A DNA stretch of 64,000 nucleotides from Rotaria sordida (Eukaryota > Rotifera > Eurotatoria > Philodinida > Philodinidae). Each line of letters starts with the position of its first letter. Position 1 is the first letter of the stretch. The DNA lies in contig CAJNOL010000012.1 of NCBI GenBank assembly GCA_905250125.1, positions 124,001-188,000 of the forward strand, given 5' to 3'. The translations under genes were made by a program, and so were the position numbers. The notes beneath the pieces are model-generated. The model saw nothing but the letters and a program-made list of their open reading frames with translations. It was not told the origin of the DNA and did not search any database. This document shows, one piece after another, positions 47,718 through 60,149 of this stretch.

Positions 47718-50700
47718 TTAATCAAGTATAACTATATCATCATCAATATACGAGACAAAATTTGTATTAAGCTTTTTCCATGGTGCACGTGCAATACGAC
47801 GAATTTCTTTTTGAGGAATTTCTTTTCGTAAACGTCTAAAAGAAAAAAAGAAAAATAAAGATATCATTAAATGAAATAACAAAAATCTTACTTAATATCC
47901 TTTGTTACACGTAAATAAATACCATCAGGAGCTAAACAAATAAAAGAATATATATGTAAATAACAACAGTATTAAATAATAATTTAACTTACGATCAATA
48001 AATGGTACAGTGTAAGCACGTGATCGAGATAATTTAACAGTACTCTAAAAAACAAAGATAAATTTAAATTATAACTATTTAATATTGATTTAGTTAACAA
48101 CTATTCTTTTGTTATAATAAAGGATTATTTTATTCATTATATAATTTTTTTCTATTCATCTATTGATGATTCATATTCGTTATCTTGACTAAGATAGCTA
48201 ATTATTAATCCTTGAGAGAAGAAAAGAAACGTCCTCATATGGCCGGAATGGTATGATATATCAATAAGATGTCTAGAAAAAAAAACGAACTGTTGATTGT
48301 CTAATCGTTCTTCATTTGTTTATTCTTGCTTTTTTTCTCATTTTCTGTATATTTCCTATTATAAGATGAGAGCTATTTCAAGGTTGAAAGAATATGACAA
48401 AAAAAATTCTATTTTCTTTTTTCTTTTTTTTTCATTAAGTATCCCATCAAAAGCAAAGAGAGATCTTTTTTACCGGTGATTTTGTTTTGATTAAATTTTG
48501 TCGACTAATTAATGTTCGTTTTGGTGATGGGCCTAGAAAAAGAAAAAACAAAATCATGTTTTTTATTATATGTATTTGAAATAGTTATATTGTGATCACC
48601 TTCATTTGAACTTTCATTAGATTCATAAGGTCGTTTTTTCATAATACTCAAATTATTATGAGTAAATTGTGCATAAAATTCACTTGAATCTTCCTGTAAT
48701 TTTGGATAACGCATTGGTAAATTAGTTTCATTTTCATTGAATATTTTTTCTTCAAATTTTGGCATATAATCATCAAATGTTTTCATATCATTATTTTCAT
48801 TTTTAAATGGAAATAAATCATTTAAATGAGTTATTTTATAACGTTCTTTTCCTTTTCCATATAAATCACGAAGATGTGTACATGTATTACGAATATCTTC
48901 TTTTGGTTTTTCATTAATATGTGTTTCCCATTTACCACGTATATCACTTATATCAATACTATGTGTTGGACGACGTGCAAGACGTCGAATTGGACATATT
49001 GGACGAACAGCACGTGACAATGGTGTTGTATATAATGCAAATGTATTACGTGGTTTTGATAATGGACGTGGACTACCTGATCGAAACATTATTCCATGTC
49101 CAATAGCATAATGACGTTGAAGAGCAGATTTATTTTTACATTCCTGAAACAAAAAAAAAAGAAAACAAGTTTTTTTTTATGGTTATGACTCACAGCATCA
49201 AGTTTCAAGTATTACAGAAGAATATAAAGTGTACTTATCATCTCTCTGAATAAAATAATTTGTATGAAGAATCTATCAATGTATGCTAGTGCGTCTGACA
49301 AGATGAATCACTCAGAAACGAGATGGTAATCCTCTATATACTTCTTTTTTAGTAATAATAAACATTTCTACACGACTATATCTTTTTGGAAACATTTTGG
49401 CTTCTAGGCGATAGAGTTCTTAAGTTCGATAGTATAATGAAAGATTGAATAAATGGTTTTTTTTTGTCATGAAGAAAGTAAAAATTTGAACGTTTTCGAT
49501 GACAATCACTATCATAAATTTTGAGGCAAGTCAAGGCTTATGTTGAGCAACAGCATAAAGAGTGAGTGTACGAACGAAGTTCAATAATATATGTTTTCGA
49601 CTGATGTCTTATAAAACATTAGGAAGTTTGGCAGTATCGTAACGTTAGGTACGTTAAAAAATCTCGTTCAAAGTCTCTTCATACATAAGTCGCTATTCAA
49701 TTGCATTCCGCTTGTTGTACAGCTGATAAGAAATTTGCTGAGTAATTCTTGCAGGACTGATTTAATCGTATTGTTTGTCGACAGGTAACAATACTTCCAA
49801 ATCAGTAGTGGGTGTAGATTTTTGGAAGAGAATGGGACGATTATAGATAGAACATACTTTCTGGGTTCATCCAAGGTAATGCAAACTTGTTTTTGCTTGA
49901 AAAAATTTCTTGAAAGCGGGAGATCGTTTCTTCTCTACATCTACTACTGTTCTAAATGATTCCTAGAAAAAATTAAAGGATTGTTAAAGTGAACTACTAC
50001 CCTCTTTTTCTCCCTCTTGTCAACGTATGAAAATTTTTTTCAAACATCTCTTAAATTGACTTTGCTCTGCCGCGTATAGTATACAGAAAATGACACATAG
50101 ATATATCTTTAAATAACAAATCAAACTATGAATAACATACCTTTACACAACCCGTAACAGTACACTTATAGCTGACTAATTTATTAATATTCGCTGCTCG
50201 TTCTACAATTAATATTACAATTTAAAAGTTCAATATATTTTTTTTATCTTCAACTCAAACTTACCTTGTCGTCGATCAGGACCTAAAATTAAATATTAAT
50301 ATCATAAGAAATATGTTAAAAAATTTATCAAAAAAATCTTACCACTTTTTTTCGGATATTTTAAACCACCTAATTTTTTATAATAAATCCAACATTCTGC
50401 ACAAAGTCGTGTATGTGGTTGAGCTGTATTCCATTGATACCATTGAGGTGATGAAGTAGCTTAAAAATAATTTATTTATATATTTTTTTATTTTAAATCT
50501 TTAAATTTTAATTCAACATACTTCCACATGATTCACATGGTTTATTTTCACCTTGTGGTCGTTGTGGAAGTAAACATTGATGAGCTTTATTACTAAAAAA
50601 AAAAACAATAAATCAATCGAATAAATATTTGAGAAAAATAAAAATTATTTTAATACGAACTAATTTGGTATAAAAACTTGTTTAAGTTTATTTTCTTGTT

Positions 50701-53197
50701 CAGCTAATTTTAAACGTCGTTGTACAACATAACGATCTGTTGTTTTCCACATATAATAATATTCAATAATACCTTTTAAACTTTTCCATGGTAACTAAAA
50801 ATTTAGATAAAAATAATTTTATTCCAATGAAGAGAGATCTCTCTTTTTTTTTACATATTCTTTTTGTATTTCAATAAAATCTTTTCCACATTTTTCAATA
50901 GCATCTTCAAATGAATTTGCTTCAGCAGCTGACCAATCTTCCATTTGATCTTTAACAAGTATTGGACCTGTATTTGGTACTAAACTACATGTAGCTAATG
51001 CTAAATCATAATGATGTTTATGTAATGTATCCATAGCAAAAAACTAAAAGTAAAATAATTAATTAAACAAAAATTTTAAAAGTTTCTTTTTATTTTTGTT
51101 TACCAAAGTAGCATCACGTGAGGCTGATGCTGCACTCATATGAAGACTTGGATGTTTTAATGCTGTTGGACAATCAAGTGCACGTGCGAATGTACCAATT
51201 GATCTATTAAACAAAATATTTCAAGTTGATAAATAAAAGCTGTTAGCGTAATCCTCGTGAGATTAAAATGGGAATCACAATGTTATGCTGATGCTGCTCA
51301 TAGAAGGGTCGTTCTATTCTATCTATTTCAGAACACATTTTTACTTAACCATCCAGAAATACAATAAGGAAGTAGTTAATTTATTACATCGACACTTTAT
51401 TGGTAAACAATCTGTGAGGCAATGGGAGAGAATATTGCTAAGGTGTCTGTTACAGTCTGTCGGAGGTCCAAATTTTGTGTCCCTATACACTTCATCATTT
51501 CTTTTAGATCATGTTTCACAAAAAAAACAAAAACTAATGAATACCGAGCAACAATTAAAAATTGTTCAATTTGTTTTTCTGTTAAACCACCATTTGCATC
51601 CCAAATTAATTCTTCTCTTGATGGAAGATTTGCTTAATTAAACAATAGAAAAAAAACCGAATATTAATATAAAATTAAAATTTTATTTTATTTTCTTTTT
51701 TGATATACCTTCTTCAATTCCATCAGTATATAAAGGTTGTGTTGGTACATCAGCTTGATATTTTCCTCCAACACGAATTTCACCACGATCAGCATTTAAT
51801 GTTTTTTGATTTGGATCATAAACAAGTTGATAAAAAAAAAGATCCTATAATAAATACAAATAATATTTTGTTTATTTTTTTTTTCTTATATTTCAATTAA
51901 ATGAATTTATATATTAACCTCAGTATTAAGATAAGATAAAAATGATTCGGTTTCATTATGAAGTGTAACTAAACATTTTCCACGTATATTCGTTGCTAAT
52001 AATGTTTCAATCTGACGTGTTAAAAATAATTCCCGATGACGTAATTGATGTTTTTGTGTATCATTTAATTCAGTTGATTGAGATGATGAATTATTGCCAG
52101 TTGATCCCGATGGATTAGTACTAGTACTTCCATTTGTATCTGTAGATACTTCGTCATCATCATCCCATGGACCTTTCAAAACAAAGTTTTTCGTTATTTT
52201 TGTATGTTATTTAAAAATTTACCATCAATTTTAAGTCGATCAACTTGATTAACTAGATAGGCTGATATGTCACGACGACGATAAAAACAAGCCACACGAG
52301 CTTCAACATTACCATTAGGTGTCTAAATAAAATCAAATTATATTGATTTCATCGGTAAAATTGTTTTTTCCTTAGTACGTCAATCAAAAAAATACATTTG
52401 ATGGTAGGCTTATCAATATCAACAGAACATTTGCTAATAAATGCGTAATAGACAAGAACAATAACTTTGATCTTAATCTATTACGTAGTAAACACCATCG
52501 ATAACCTAGAAGGATTAGATATCTTTTCTTTCTATCAACGTTTAATCTCTCTTTCGTCATCATCTTATTTACAGATGTGGGAAATTAAAAGACAAAACAA
52601 AATTCATTATTAATTCACTACTAATAAAAATTTCATTATTCGATTTTAGTCACGATGCTTACCGTGGGTGGAATTCACATTAGTCTGTAATCCCCAATGT
52701 TCTTTTTTTCAATGTGCAATTCTCACCTCAATTTCTTCTGCATTAGAAACTTTGAATATAAGAATGATGTCTCTATAGTTAAAACACGAACAATCATCTA
52801 TACACTTTTTCTTTTCCAATGAAGACTTTAGAATATAAAATGACATTGACAGGGAATATGTTAAGAGAAGAACGAAGTCGGAAAAAAATTAATAGGGGAC
52901 TTTTCTTTTTCTTTTTATCATGTCTTCTTCTTATTCTAGTAAGAAAGATCGTAATTCGACAATAAAAATATGTCGATATAACTCAATTACGAAATAGATG
53001 ACATCCGTTTTTGAACATGTTATTATAATAAACAAACCTTATTTAATTCTTCAATTCGTCGAATTAAATAAGGTTCACTTGGAGTGCCTTCAAAATAGAC
53101 ATAATCTATAATAAAAAATAAAAAATAAATTAGAATATACGATATTATTATTATTTATATGATTCTTACCGCCCACACGATACATGCACGAAGCCAT
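47718..53197 (-). CDS. MTA: Metastasis-associated protein, NuRD subunit (MTA)
   Basis: Eighteen exons (53197-53170, 53105-53038, 52322-52223, 52172-51919, 51844-51709, 51632-51545, 51203-51104, 51043-50855, 50794-50661, 50592-50522, 50459-50343, 50282-50265, 50202-50141, 49143-48600, 48532-48474, 48044-47993, 47931-47892, 47835-47718) give 725 aa. MTA scaffolds HDAC1/2 in the nuclear NuRD repressor. Domains in order are BAH ([44 protein letters not shown]), ELM2 ([31 protein letters not shown]), SANT near 294-340 ([31 protein letters not shown]), and a GATA-type zinc finger (CESC and CAEC, near 385-409). A C2H2 finger follows ([15 protein letters not shown]), as in insect MTA but not in vertebrates. 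The BAH has a Ser/Thr/Asn insertion before HQLRHRE. Exon 12 is only 18 nt. It lies between the GATA and C2H2 fingers. Confidence 0.95.
50265..50282 (-). other. 18-nt microexon of MTA
   Basis: GTCCTGATCGACGACAAG sits between an acceptor (TTTTAG) and a GTAAGT donor. It starts and ends in phase 1, so it can be skipped without shifting the frame, removing six residues (Pro-Asp-Arg-Arg-Gln and one split codon) from the linker between the two zinc fingers. That makes it a good candidate for alternative splicing. Confidence 0.75.
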
Positions 53198-53646
53198 AAT
53201 TATAACTTATGTATTCACTGGGATAATTCGTCCATTCTTTGTAATCTATTTAATTCTAAAATAAAAACGAAAACAAAAAAAATGAAGATTCAATGTTCAT
53301 CAACATACAATTTTTCTGTTCTGAAAGGAAAAAACAAACAAACAGTTGGGCGCAACTTAAAAACAACACATACACACAACAGTTTTTATAAAAATCAACA
53401 ACAACAGTGTGGCGTTTTTTTTCTTTTGTTCGATGCTATACTAACACAAAAAAAAATTATGTACAGATAAACATGTCGAAAACACCAAAGAGATATGAGA
53501 AATTTTGATATTTGTTGTTGTTGTTACTTGTTTCTTTATTTTTTTCTTGAAATAAAATATCATCGAAGAAAGAAATTTAGATAAAAGAATAGAAGATTTT
53601 TTTTTTGACTAAATTTGATATTAATTCCAGAGATAAGTTATTGATG

Positions 53647-56600
53647 CTATGAATCAACTAAATTTTGTTGTTGATTGATCATATTAGTAACTGTTTTTAA
53701 TGTTGTTTCATCGACTAATTTGGAATTAGAATTTGACGAATTTAATTGTCGGAAAGCAGATTGACGTTTACATTGACGATAATGACGTTGTAAACTACTT
53801 GGATGACTAAAAGAAAATTTTTCTTTTCAGCTGTCATATAAATATAAATAATAATAGATTGAGAAAATCGAATTAGTTCATATAGAAAGACCAAATTCTT
53901 AACTGTTTACATAACTGAAACATAGTGCGCAATTTCTATCGAGCACGTGAATATGATTTATTTACTGTCGAAAAGCACTTTTTTAAATAGAAAGATTAAC
54001 TTCTTATACTCAAGAATATGATTGATGGGCAAAAAAGACAATTTGCGATGGAAAAATTCTGACAGGGATCCTTACCCTTAACTTCTGTGAAAAAATTTTT
54101 TATTTTAAACATTGACAAATGTTACATTATTCGATGCGGTTTTTTACGCTGATTCCAAATATGTCTTTGTTTTCCACTCAAAATGTTTCTGTGACAAAGA
54201 AATCACGACAAACATTTTAAAAATCAAGGCTTTCAGTAAATCTACATCTTAGTGCAGAAGTATTTATGCTAACTGAGTATATGTCCCAGATATAGAAGAA
54301 CATTGTCTGAATGTTTTATCGATGTCGGACTAGTGAGAAAAAGTGACGAACAACTTTACTGAAGACATCTTTTTGGAAAATGCATAATCATTTTTTCAGA
54401 ACAAAAATTTTTTCTTATAAATTGATAGAGCAGAAGTTCTAGTTTCAGACTATATATATGATTTATTGTCCAACTCTTTAAAAAAATGATGTTTTTCTCT
54501 GTAGGTGCTAAATTTACGACTAAGTTTTTTCCATTAAATTTAGTAGTTGAGAGAAAATTATTGTTACCTAATGTCTATGTTGTTGCTTACTGTGTAAAAC
54601 TTTGTTTTTTATTTATAGGAAACATTCTTGTGAAATCGTTTGTATTACAGTTGACTTCCATTCAAAATTAGGTTGATTAGTATAAACTTTTTTGTAATTT
54701 AAAATAAGCTTCATTAAAATCTATCGATATGAACTTAATTAATTAAATTTTGAGAAAAAAAATCTTCTCATTGAAAAATATATATCAAAATTTTCATTTT
54801 GAATTGATAATTCATTTGTGAGTCGAGACTATGTGCATTATATAGATTCAAATGAATTATGAATATCCTGAAAAAAAGTTCATGTCCTTACCTTATTGTT
54901 GTAGAGATGCTACATTTTTATGGTGTATTTGTAATGAATACCGTGGTCCTGGTCCTTCTCAGAAACACTAGGAAAACTAATTTTTGAATTTCGATATAGA
55001 GACAGACTTTCATAAGAATAGTTTATTGTGGACGTTTTAAGCTTTTTGATTTGCTTCTATCCTGAAATAAGAAAATCAAATCTGTGAATATGTGAACGAT
55101 GTAAAAGACACACTTTTGTCATAGTTATATCTTAGGATAGGAACAATGAAATGATCTGAACCTCTCACAAGAAACTATTCTTATCAAGGCCTGTCTTTGC
55201 GCAGAGTTTCAAATCGAAAACAAGTTTTCTTGGTATTTCTGAGGGAGATCACAATATTCATTAAAAATATACCGTAAAAGTGCAATAACTCTGCTGCAAT
55301 AGACTAAGGACACGAACTCTTTTTAAGATATTCAAAGGTCATTTGGATCTACATAATGCACGTAGTCTCAATTCAAAAGTGATTGAACAGTTGGAGAACT
55401 TTCCTTATAGGATTTAGAGAACTGTATAATGAAAAAAATTTCTAGTGGAACTAAGCATAATTGTTAATATATATTTCATCGAATTTGCGATTAAATAAGG
55501 ATATCTTATGATTTATGCTAAATGTTTGATAACTTACTAGCATTTTCCACAACTCATACAAATTCTTCTCTTTTTATTATTATTATTTAACATTGTTGTT
55601 ATTGTTGATGTTGTATTATTTGTTTGTTTTTTTTCCATTAATAGATTTTTTTTATTTGGTAAAATTTTTTTAATATCTGATGATATTATTTTCTCATCTT
55701 TATTTGTTATTGAATCATTACCAACAAGAAATGAAAGTAAACAATGTTCATATGATGTTGGACTTGGTGTTGATGGTGGTGGTGTACCTGTTGTTGAATA
55801 ATCTGGAACATCTTCATCATCATGATTTGTATCTTCATCATCTTCACTTCCATCAACTATTGTTGATGTTTGTATATCATCTGTTCGATGCCGTTTCCAT
55901 ATAATTTCACATTCAATTGAATCATATATATTTGGTGTTTGACGTTCTTTTAAATGTAAATCATATTGAAGTTCGGAAAAATTTTTTTGTAATTGTTTTA
56001 TTGTTGCTTGAATTTTTTCCATTTCTTGGTCTTAAAGAAAAAAAAGCAAGAGTTACAAAAGATTTCTTCATTCAGTTTTTGTTGTTTTCGTGCACAAAAA
56101 GAAAAAAATTAATAAGAACAAACCATAGGTACTACGAATAAATTTCATTTGTTCAAGATCAATTCTTAATGCTTGTATATGTGATGATTGTTCAAATTGA
56201 AATTGTTGTAAATAATTACTTAATTGTATATAATTTGATTTTATGGATGAAAGTTTTTCTTGATAAACATATTCAATAGTTCGTATTAAATTCTTACGCC
56301 ATTGATCAAGGGAATGTATTGTTCGACGAAGTGATTCATCTAATTTTAAATTTTTTATTTGATCTTCTATTCAATATATAAAATAAAATTTTATAATAAA
56401 TAAAGATAAATTTAATTTTACCAAGTTGATCAATAGCTAATGTAAAATTATAAGCATTAAGTGATAATTGTTCATTATGTTTAAGAAAATGAACAAAACA
56501 ATATTGTTGAGAACAGTGAAGACATAATGCACATTTAGCTGTTGAACATGTTCGATCATCACATGCTGTTGTTGAAATTGATGAGATACCTGACAATGAT

Positions 56601-56647
56601 AGACCATTCGATTCAGTTGCAACAGGAGATGCACTATTTGATGACAT
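53647..56647 (-). CDS. B-box-like / coiled-coil / C2HC zinc-finger protein
   Basis: Four exons (56647-56422, 56366-56124, 56030-55538, 53806-53647) give 373 aa. The N-terminus has a Cys/His array at about residues 29-60 (CDDRTCSTAKCALCLHC, then CFVHFLKH) like the B-box-type zinc domains common in rotifer proteins. About 75-185 is predicted helical coiled coil (IKNLKLDESLRRTIHSL, LQQFQFEQSSHIQ, IKQLQKNFSELQ). An acidic, Ser/Pro-rich linker follows. The C-terminus has a C2HC finger (CMSCGKCYHPSSLQRHYRQC), but only when exon 3 is spliced. Its donor GTAAGT overlaps an in-frame TAG, so the unspliced reading stops at CGKC. Intron 3 is 1,731 bp and holds a foldback. B-box plus coiled coil suggests a TRIM-like scaffold, yet there is no RING. 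Function unknown. Confidence 0.8.
54808..55384. mobile_element. Foldback element in intron 3 of the B-box/C2HC gene
   Basis: Arms of about 270 bp meet near 55096. Landmarks in the same order in both arms are GAGACTATGTGCATTAT / GAGACTACGTGCATTAT, TCATGTCCTTA / TCGTGTCCTTA, TAATGAATA, CTCAGAAA, and TAAGAATAGTTT. Identity is about 75-80%, so it is older than the near-perfect foldback at 16078. It is non-coding. Confidence 0.75.
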
Positions 56648-58205
56648 TTTATGTTTTTTTCTTTTTATTTGTTTAGAGAAAACAATTTTTCTGAAAAGAT
56701 AATAATATACGGTCAATATGCGCGTTTTGACCACTGACAGAACGACAAATAAACAAAAAGAAAATCCTAGATGAAGAGGAAGAATAACCGATCAATCATC
56801 AACAAACAAAACCAAGAAACATTAAAAAGATACTTTGGTCTCTATAAAAAGTCATGATATAAATTTGTGAAAATTACAAAAGAAAAATATGCAAAAATGA
56901 GTAATATATAACTATAAATATGATGATATACAACGAAAATTTTAACAGATAGATTTATCGTATAATGGCGCCATCTTATGGAGATTGCTGTTGACATAGC
57001 GATTGCCTTTCTGCTATAACTATAAGCATCATAAGATAAACATGAATTAAATATACGTAAATGAAAAGAACATCTGATAGCATTTCTTATTTGTTTGGTT
57101 TAGTCTTTTATCATCTATGAGCTTTTTATTTATTTTTACAAAATAATAACATCATCGTTTACTGTTCAACCATGTTTTCTTACATTAATACATAAAACAC
57201 TGAAAACTATTACGCTTTTCTCTTTGGTGGTGATAGGGTGGCGTCCAGCCTTGGTTATCACACTGCATAAAACTGTAATAAATATTCCTAGTCGAACATT
57301 TTTTTTCCATGATCATGAAGTTTTTGAGCATTTTGAGCAAGAAAGTTTTGTGGTATGGGCAGATCTTGAAGTTTGTACATGTCAAACACATGAGAAAAAG
57401 TTCGACTAGGGATAGGTTTTCAATAAGTTTAGTCTATCATCATGAGAAAACAGTAGCATAGAAAATATTTGACATTAAAAAATAACATTTTATTTTATGC
57501 ATACTTAAAGAAAATCTTTATTAATAGTAATATTTTGTTTTCTAGATATGTCAATTAATTTAATGTATAAAAGAAAAGTTTTTTCGAATGTTAAAATCCT
57601 AGAAAGATTTTTGTAATTATCAGAAAGATATTAAGAGAAAATTTTTTTCAATAAAATCTAGTCTAGAATAATACTAATGTACAACAATAAGTTTCATTTA
57701 AAAAAAATCATTCTCAAAACTTTTGACTTCTCTTGAATCATGAAACAACTTCAATCAAGAATGATTTATCTGCTCTATAGTTGTTGAAGTCTTTCAATAA
57801 ATACGGAGAAATAATAGTTTACGTATCTATATTCGAAACCAAACAAAAAAAAACAATATGATTCAATTAATTGTCATTTTTCTATCTCTCAAACTTTTAT
57901 ATGAATGATACATGATCATTATTTTTTTCCACATGCATTAATAAAATCTAATCAAAAACACATCTTAGAATCAAGCAGTCTACTGTTTTCATTTATTAAT
58001 GCGTTGCGAAGCATAACATGTATATAAACGGTCGTGTACGCATTCGGTCTCCATTCTTTACGTTTTTTCTGCTGTAATAAAAACCGTACTTTGGATTGCG
58101 ATGTTCGAGAGTGCGGCAAGTCGCTAGAAATTCGTTCTAACTATATTCAGGTGATTCTTTCCTAGAGATAATACAAAGGTTTTTGAATCTTCAATATGAG
58201 TTTTC
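56648..58205. other. Gene-poor stretch upstream of the B-box/C2HC gene
   Basis: AT-rich sequence with the presumed promoter of the minus-strand B-box gene just above 56647. A small inverted repeat lies at 57287-57410. No coding sequence is supported. Confidence 0.5.
57287..57410. repeat. Short inverted repeat, 124 bp
   Basis: CCTAGTCGAAC at the left and GTTCGACTAGG at the right are exact complements. The pairing continues weakly inward (TTTTTTTCCATG against CATGAGAAAAA). It could be a tiny MITE. No target duplication seen. Confidence 0.45.
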
Positions 58206-58860
58206 ATGCATCCTCAGAAAGTTCCGCAAAACGGTGGTTTTGATGGTGAGCTAGTCTCATGTTGCACATTACTTTCACGTAGATGCAGAAATTGTGTTGG
58301 AATCTTACTAACATTAACAACAATTGATCCGATTATTGCTAAAAGTGCATATACACGCTCAGATATATCAACAGGATGGTCATTATTAACAAAAATTGTT
58401 TCATCCAACTCAATTGAATGTTGATGGGAACTATCATTAAGTGATGACAGCACAGTATTAAGACCAATGTGGCTTAAAGTAAATTATTCATGACAAAAAA
58501 GTTTTGTTGTATTAATTTATCTTCGTATATAGAATGGGTATGTCAATGTTGATATATGTCAATTTACAATAAAAGATTTACTTAATAAAGGTTCTTTTTT
58601 AATAAAAATATATTCTAAAAATTCTGAAGGCTAATCATTAAAATTAGAATAACTAGTTAAATTAAGATGTAAAATCGATGTACCTGAATCATCAGCTAAA
58701 TTTAATGTTACAACTAGAAAAGATTAATCAATAACATTACAATAGGAAATGTCACGTAATGATGATGATAGTCCATTAATAGAATATTTATTAGAAATGT
58801 GTGATAAAAAAAGGTAAAAATAATGAATAGATATAAGTACAAATTTTACAAGCAATAACA
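58206..58860. pseudogene. Coding-like fragments, unidentified
   Basis: On the minus strand 58214-58453 is open for 79 codons and reads like protein (ELDETIFVNNDHPVDISERV and SVNVSKIPTQFLHLRES-like words). On the plus strand, about 58555-58800 also has broken coding-like frames. I recognise neither. No splice-consistent chain was found. They may be relics of one or two dead genes. Confidence 0.25.
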
Positions 58861-58907
58861 GCAAGTTTTTTTTTCGAGTAACAAAATTTAACTAAACTAA
58901 CTACCTA

Positions 58908-60149
58908 TTAGGTTGGCAAGAAAGTCTTTTGCGTTTTTTTCGAAAATTTAAAAAAAAATTTTTAACTTAAAGAACACAACTAGCTTTCAACAATGTATGC
59001 TTCATTACTATCTATGACTTGTCGCCAATGCTCTGGTAGCGAAAGGATCCCGCGTTCGTAGAAATCCTGGGACTTTTGGCCGAAAAAGTTAGCGAGGTCC
59101 ATTTCGAGGTCGCTTTTGTCGTCAGAGTTTCTTCTCGCGCAAATGGTTAGAGAAAGAACGGAACAAATGGTAGTCCGTAGGAGCCAAGTCTGGAGAATAA
59201 GGTGGATGTGGAACCGTAACCCATCCGAGCTCCAATAATTTCTGACGCGTCGATTTTGCAATGTGAGATCTGGCATTGTCATGCAAAAAATCAATTCTAT
59301 CCTGCTTCCCTTGGAGTTTTGCTGCAACTTGGTCTAATTGCTGACAATAGAAATCAGTAGTGATGGTGCAACCAGTTGGAAGAAGTTCCCAATGGATAAT
59401 TCTTCTTACTCTCCACCAGACGCTCACCATAATCTTCTTTGGATGAAGGTCATCTTTGGGTGTTGCTACAGCTGTTTGTCCAACTCCCAGTCATTGCCGC
59501 TTGCGCGTGTGGTTAACATACAACACCCACTTTTCATTGCCAGTAATAGGATTGTGGACCCATTGGTAGTTGCTATGAAACGTCATTAATTCCATACATG
59601 CGTCAACTCTGTGTTGAAGCTGATGTGATGACAAATCATGTGGCATTCAAACTCAATATTTCCAAGCTTTGCCTAATTCGCTCAGATGTGTTTCCACTGT
59701 AGTACGAGAGCACCCAAGACGTTCTGCTAAACACCGTGTGGTCAATATAGGATCTTCTTCGATAAGCTGCTTTAAAACATCAATATCCACCTTTAATGAT
59801 GTTTCGGAACGAGGTAAATCGTCGAGTTCGAAGTTATCGTTTTTGAACCGATTGAGCCAATGTTGCGCTGTACGAATGGAGAACGTATCCTTGCCCATCA
59901 TGCTGCATATATTGCTTGTTACTTCCGTTGCTTTGTAGTCCAAACGGAATTCATGAAGCAGAAGCATTCGGAGCTCTCTACGAGATATCTTCATTTCTAA
60001 TTCAAGATCAACGTCCGTATCCATAGTTTTGTTGTTGTTCGAAAGATATTCGTACCCCTTTATATACCTTTAGTATGGAAACTTCTAGAACTTTCTTGAC
60101 TGTTCTAGGAAATTTAAAAAAAAACGCAAAAACTTTCTTTCCAACCCAA
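58908..60149 (-). mobile_element. mariner element
   Basis: 1,242 bp bounded by imperfect terminal inverted repeats: TTAGGTTGGCAAGAAAGT on the left and TTGGGTTGGAAAGAAAGT as complement of the right, then TTTTGCGTTTTTTT in both. TA lies directly outside each end (58906-58907 and 60150-60151), the usual target duplication. The length and ends are those of classic mariner elements. It carries a dead transposase on the minus strand. Confidence 0.92.
58980..60024 (-). pseudogene. mariner transposase, inactivated
   Basis: It begins MDTDVDLELEMKISRRELRM at 60024 and contains the N-terminal double HTH (FSIRTAQHWLNRFK, then LAERLGCSRTTVETHL). The catalytic part has TGNEKWVLY, HDNARSH and SPDLAPTDYHLF. 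In active mariner transposases the first motif is TGDE, so the first catalytic Asp of the DD34D triad is Asn here. Stops follow KAWKY (near 59653) and KRQ (near 59490), and the frame shifts near 59125 before the end at 58980. It cannot make active transposase. Confidence 0.92.

Noticed and set aside
49668..49874. Minus-strand 68-codon frame in MTA intron 13
   Set aside because: No domain, and it lies between two exons that join in phase without it.
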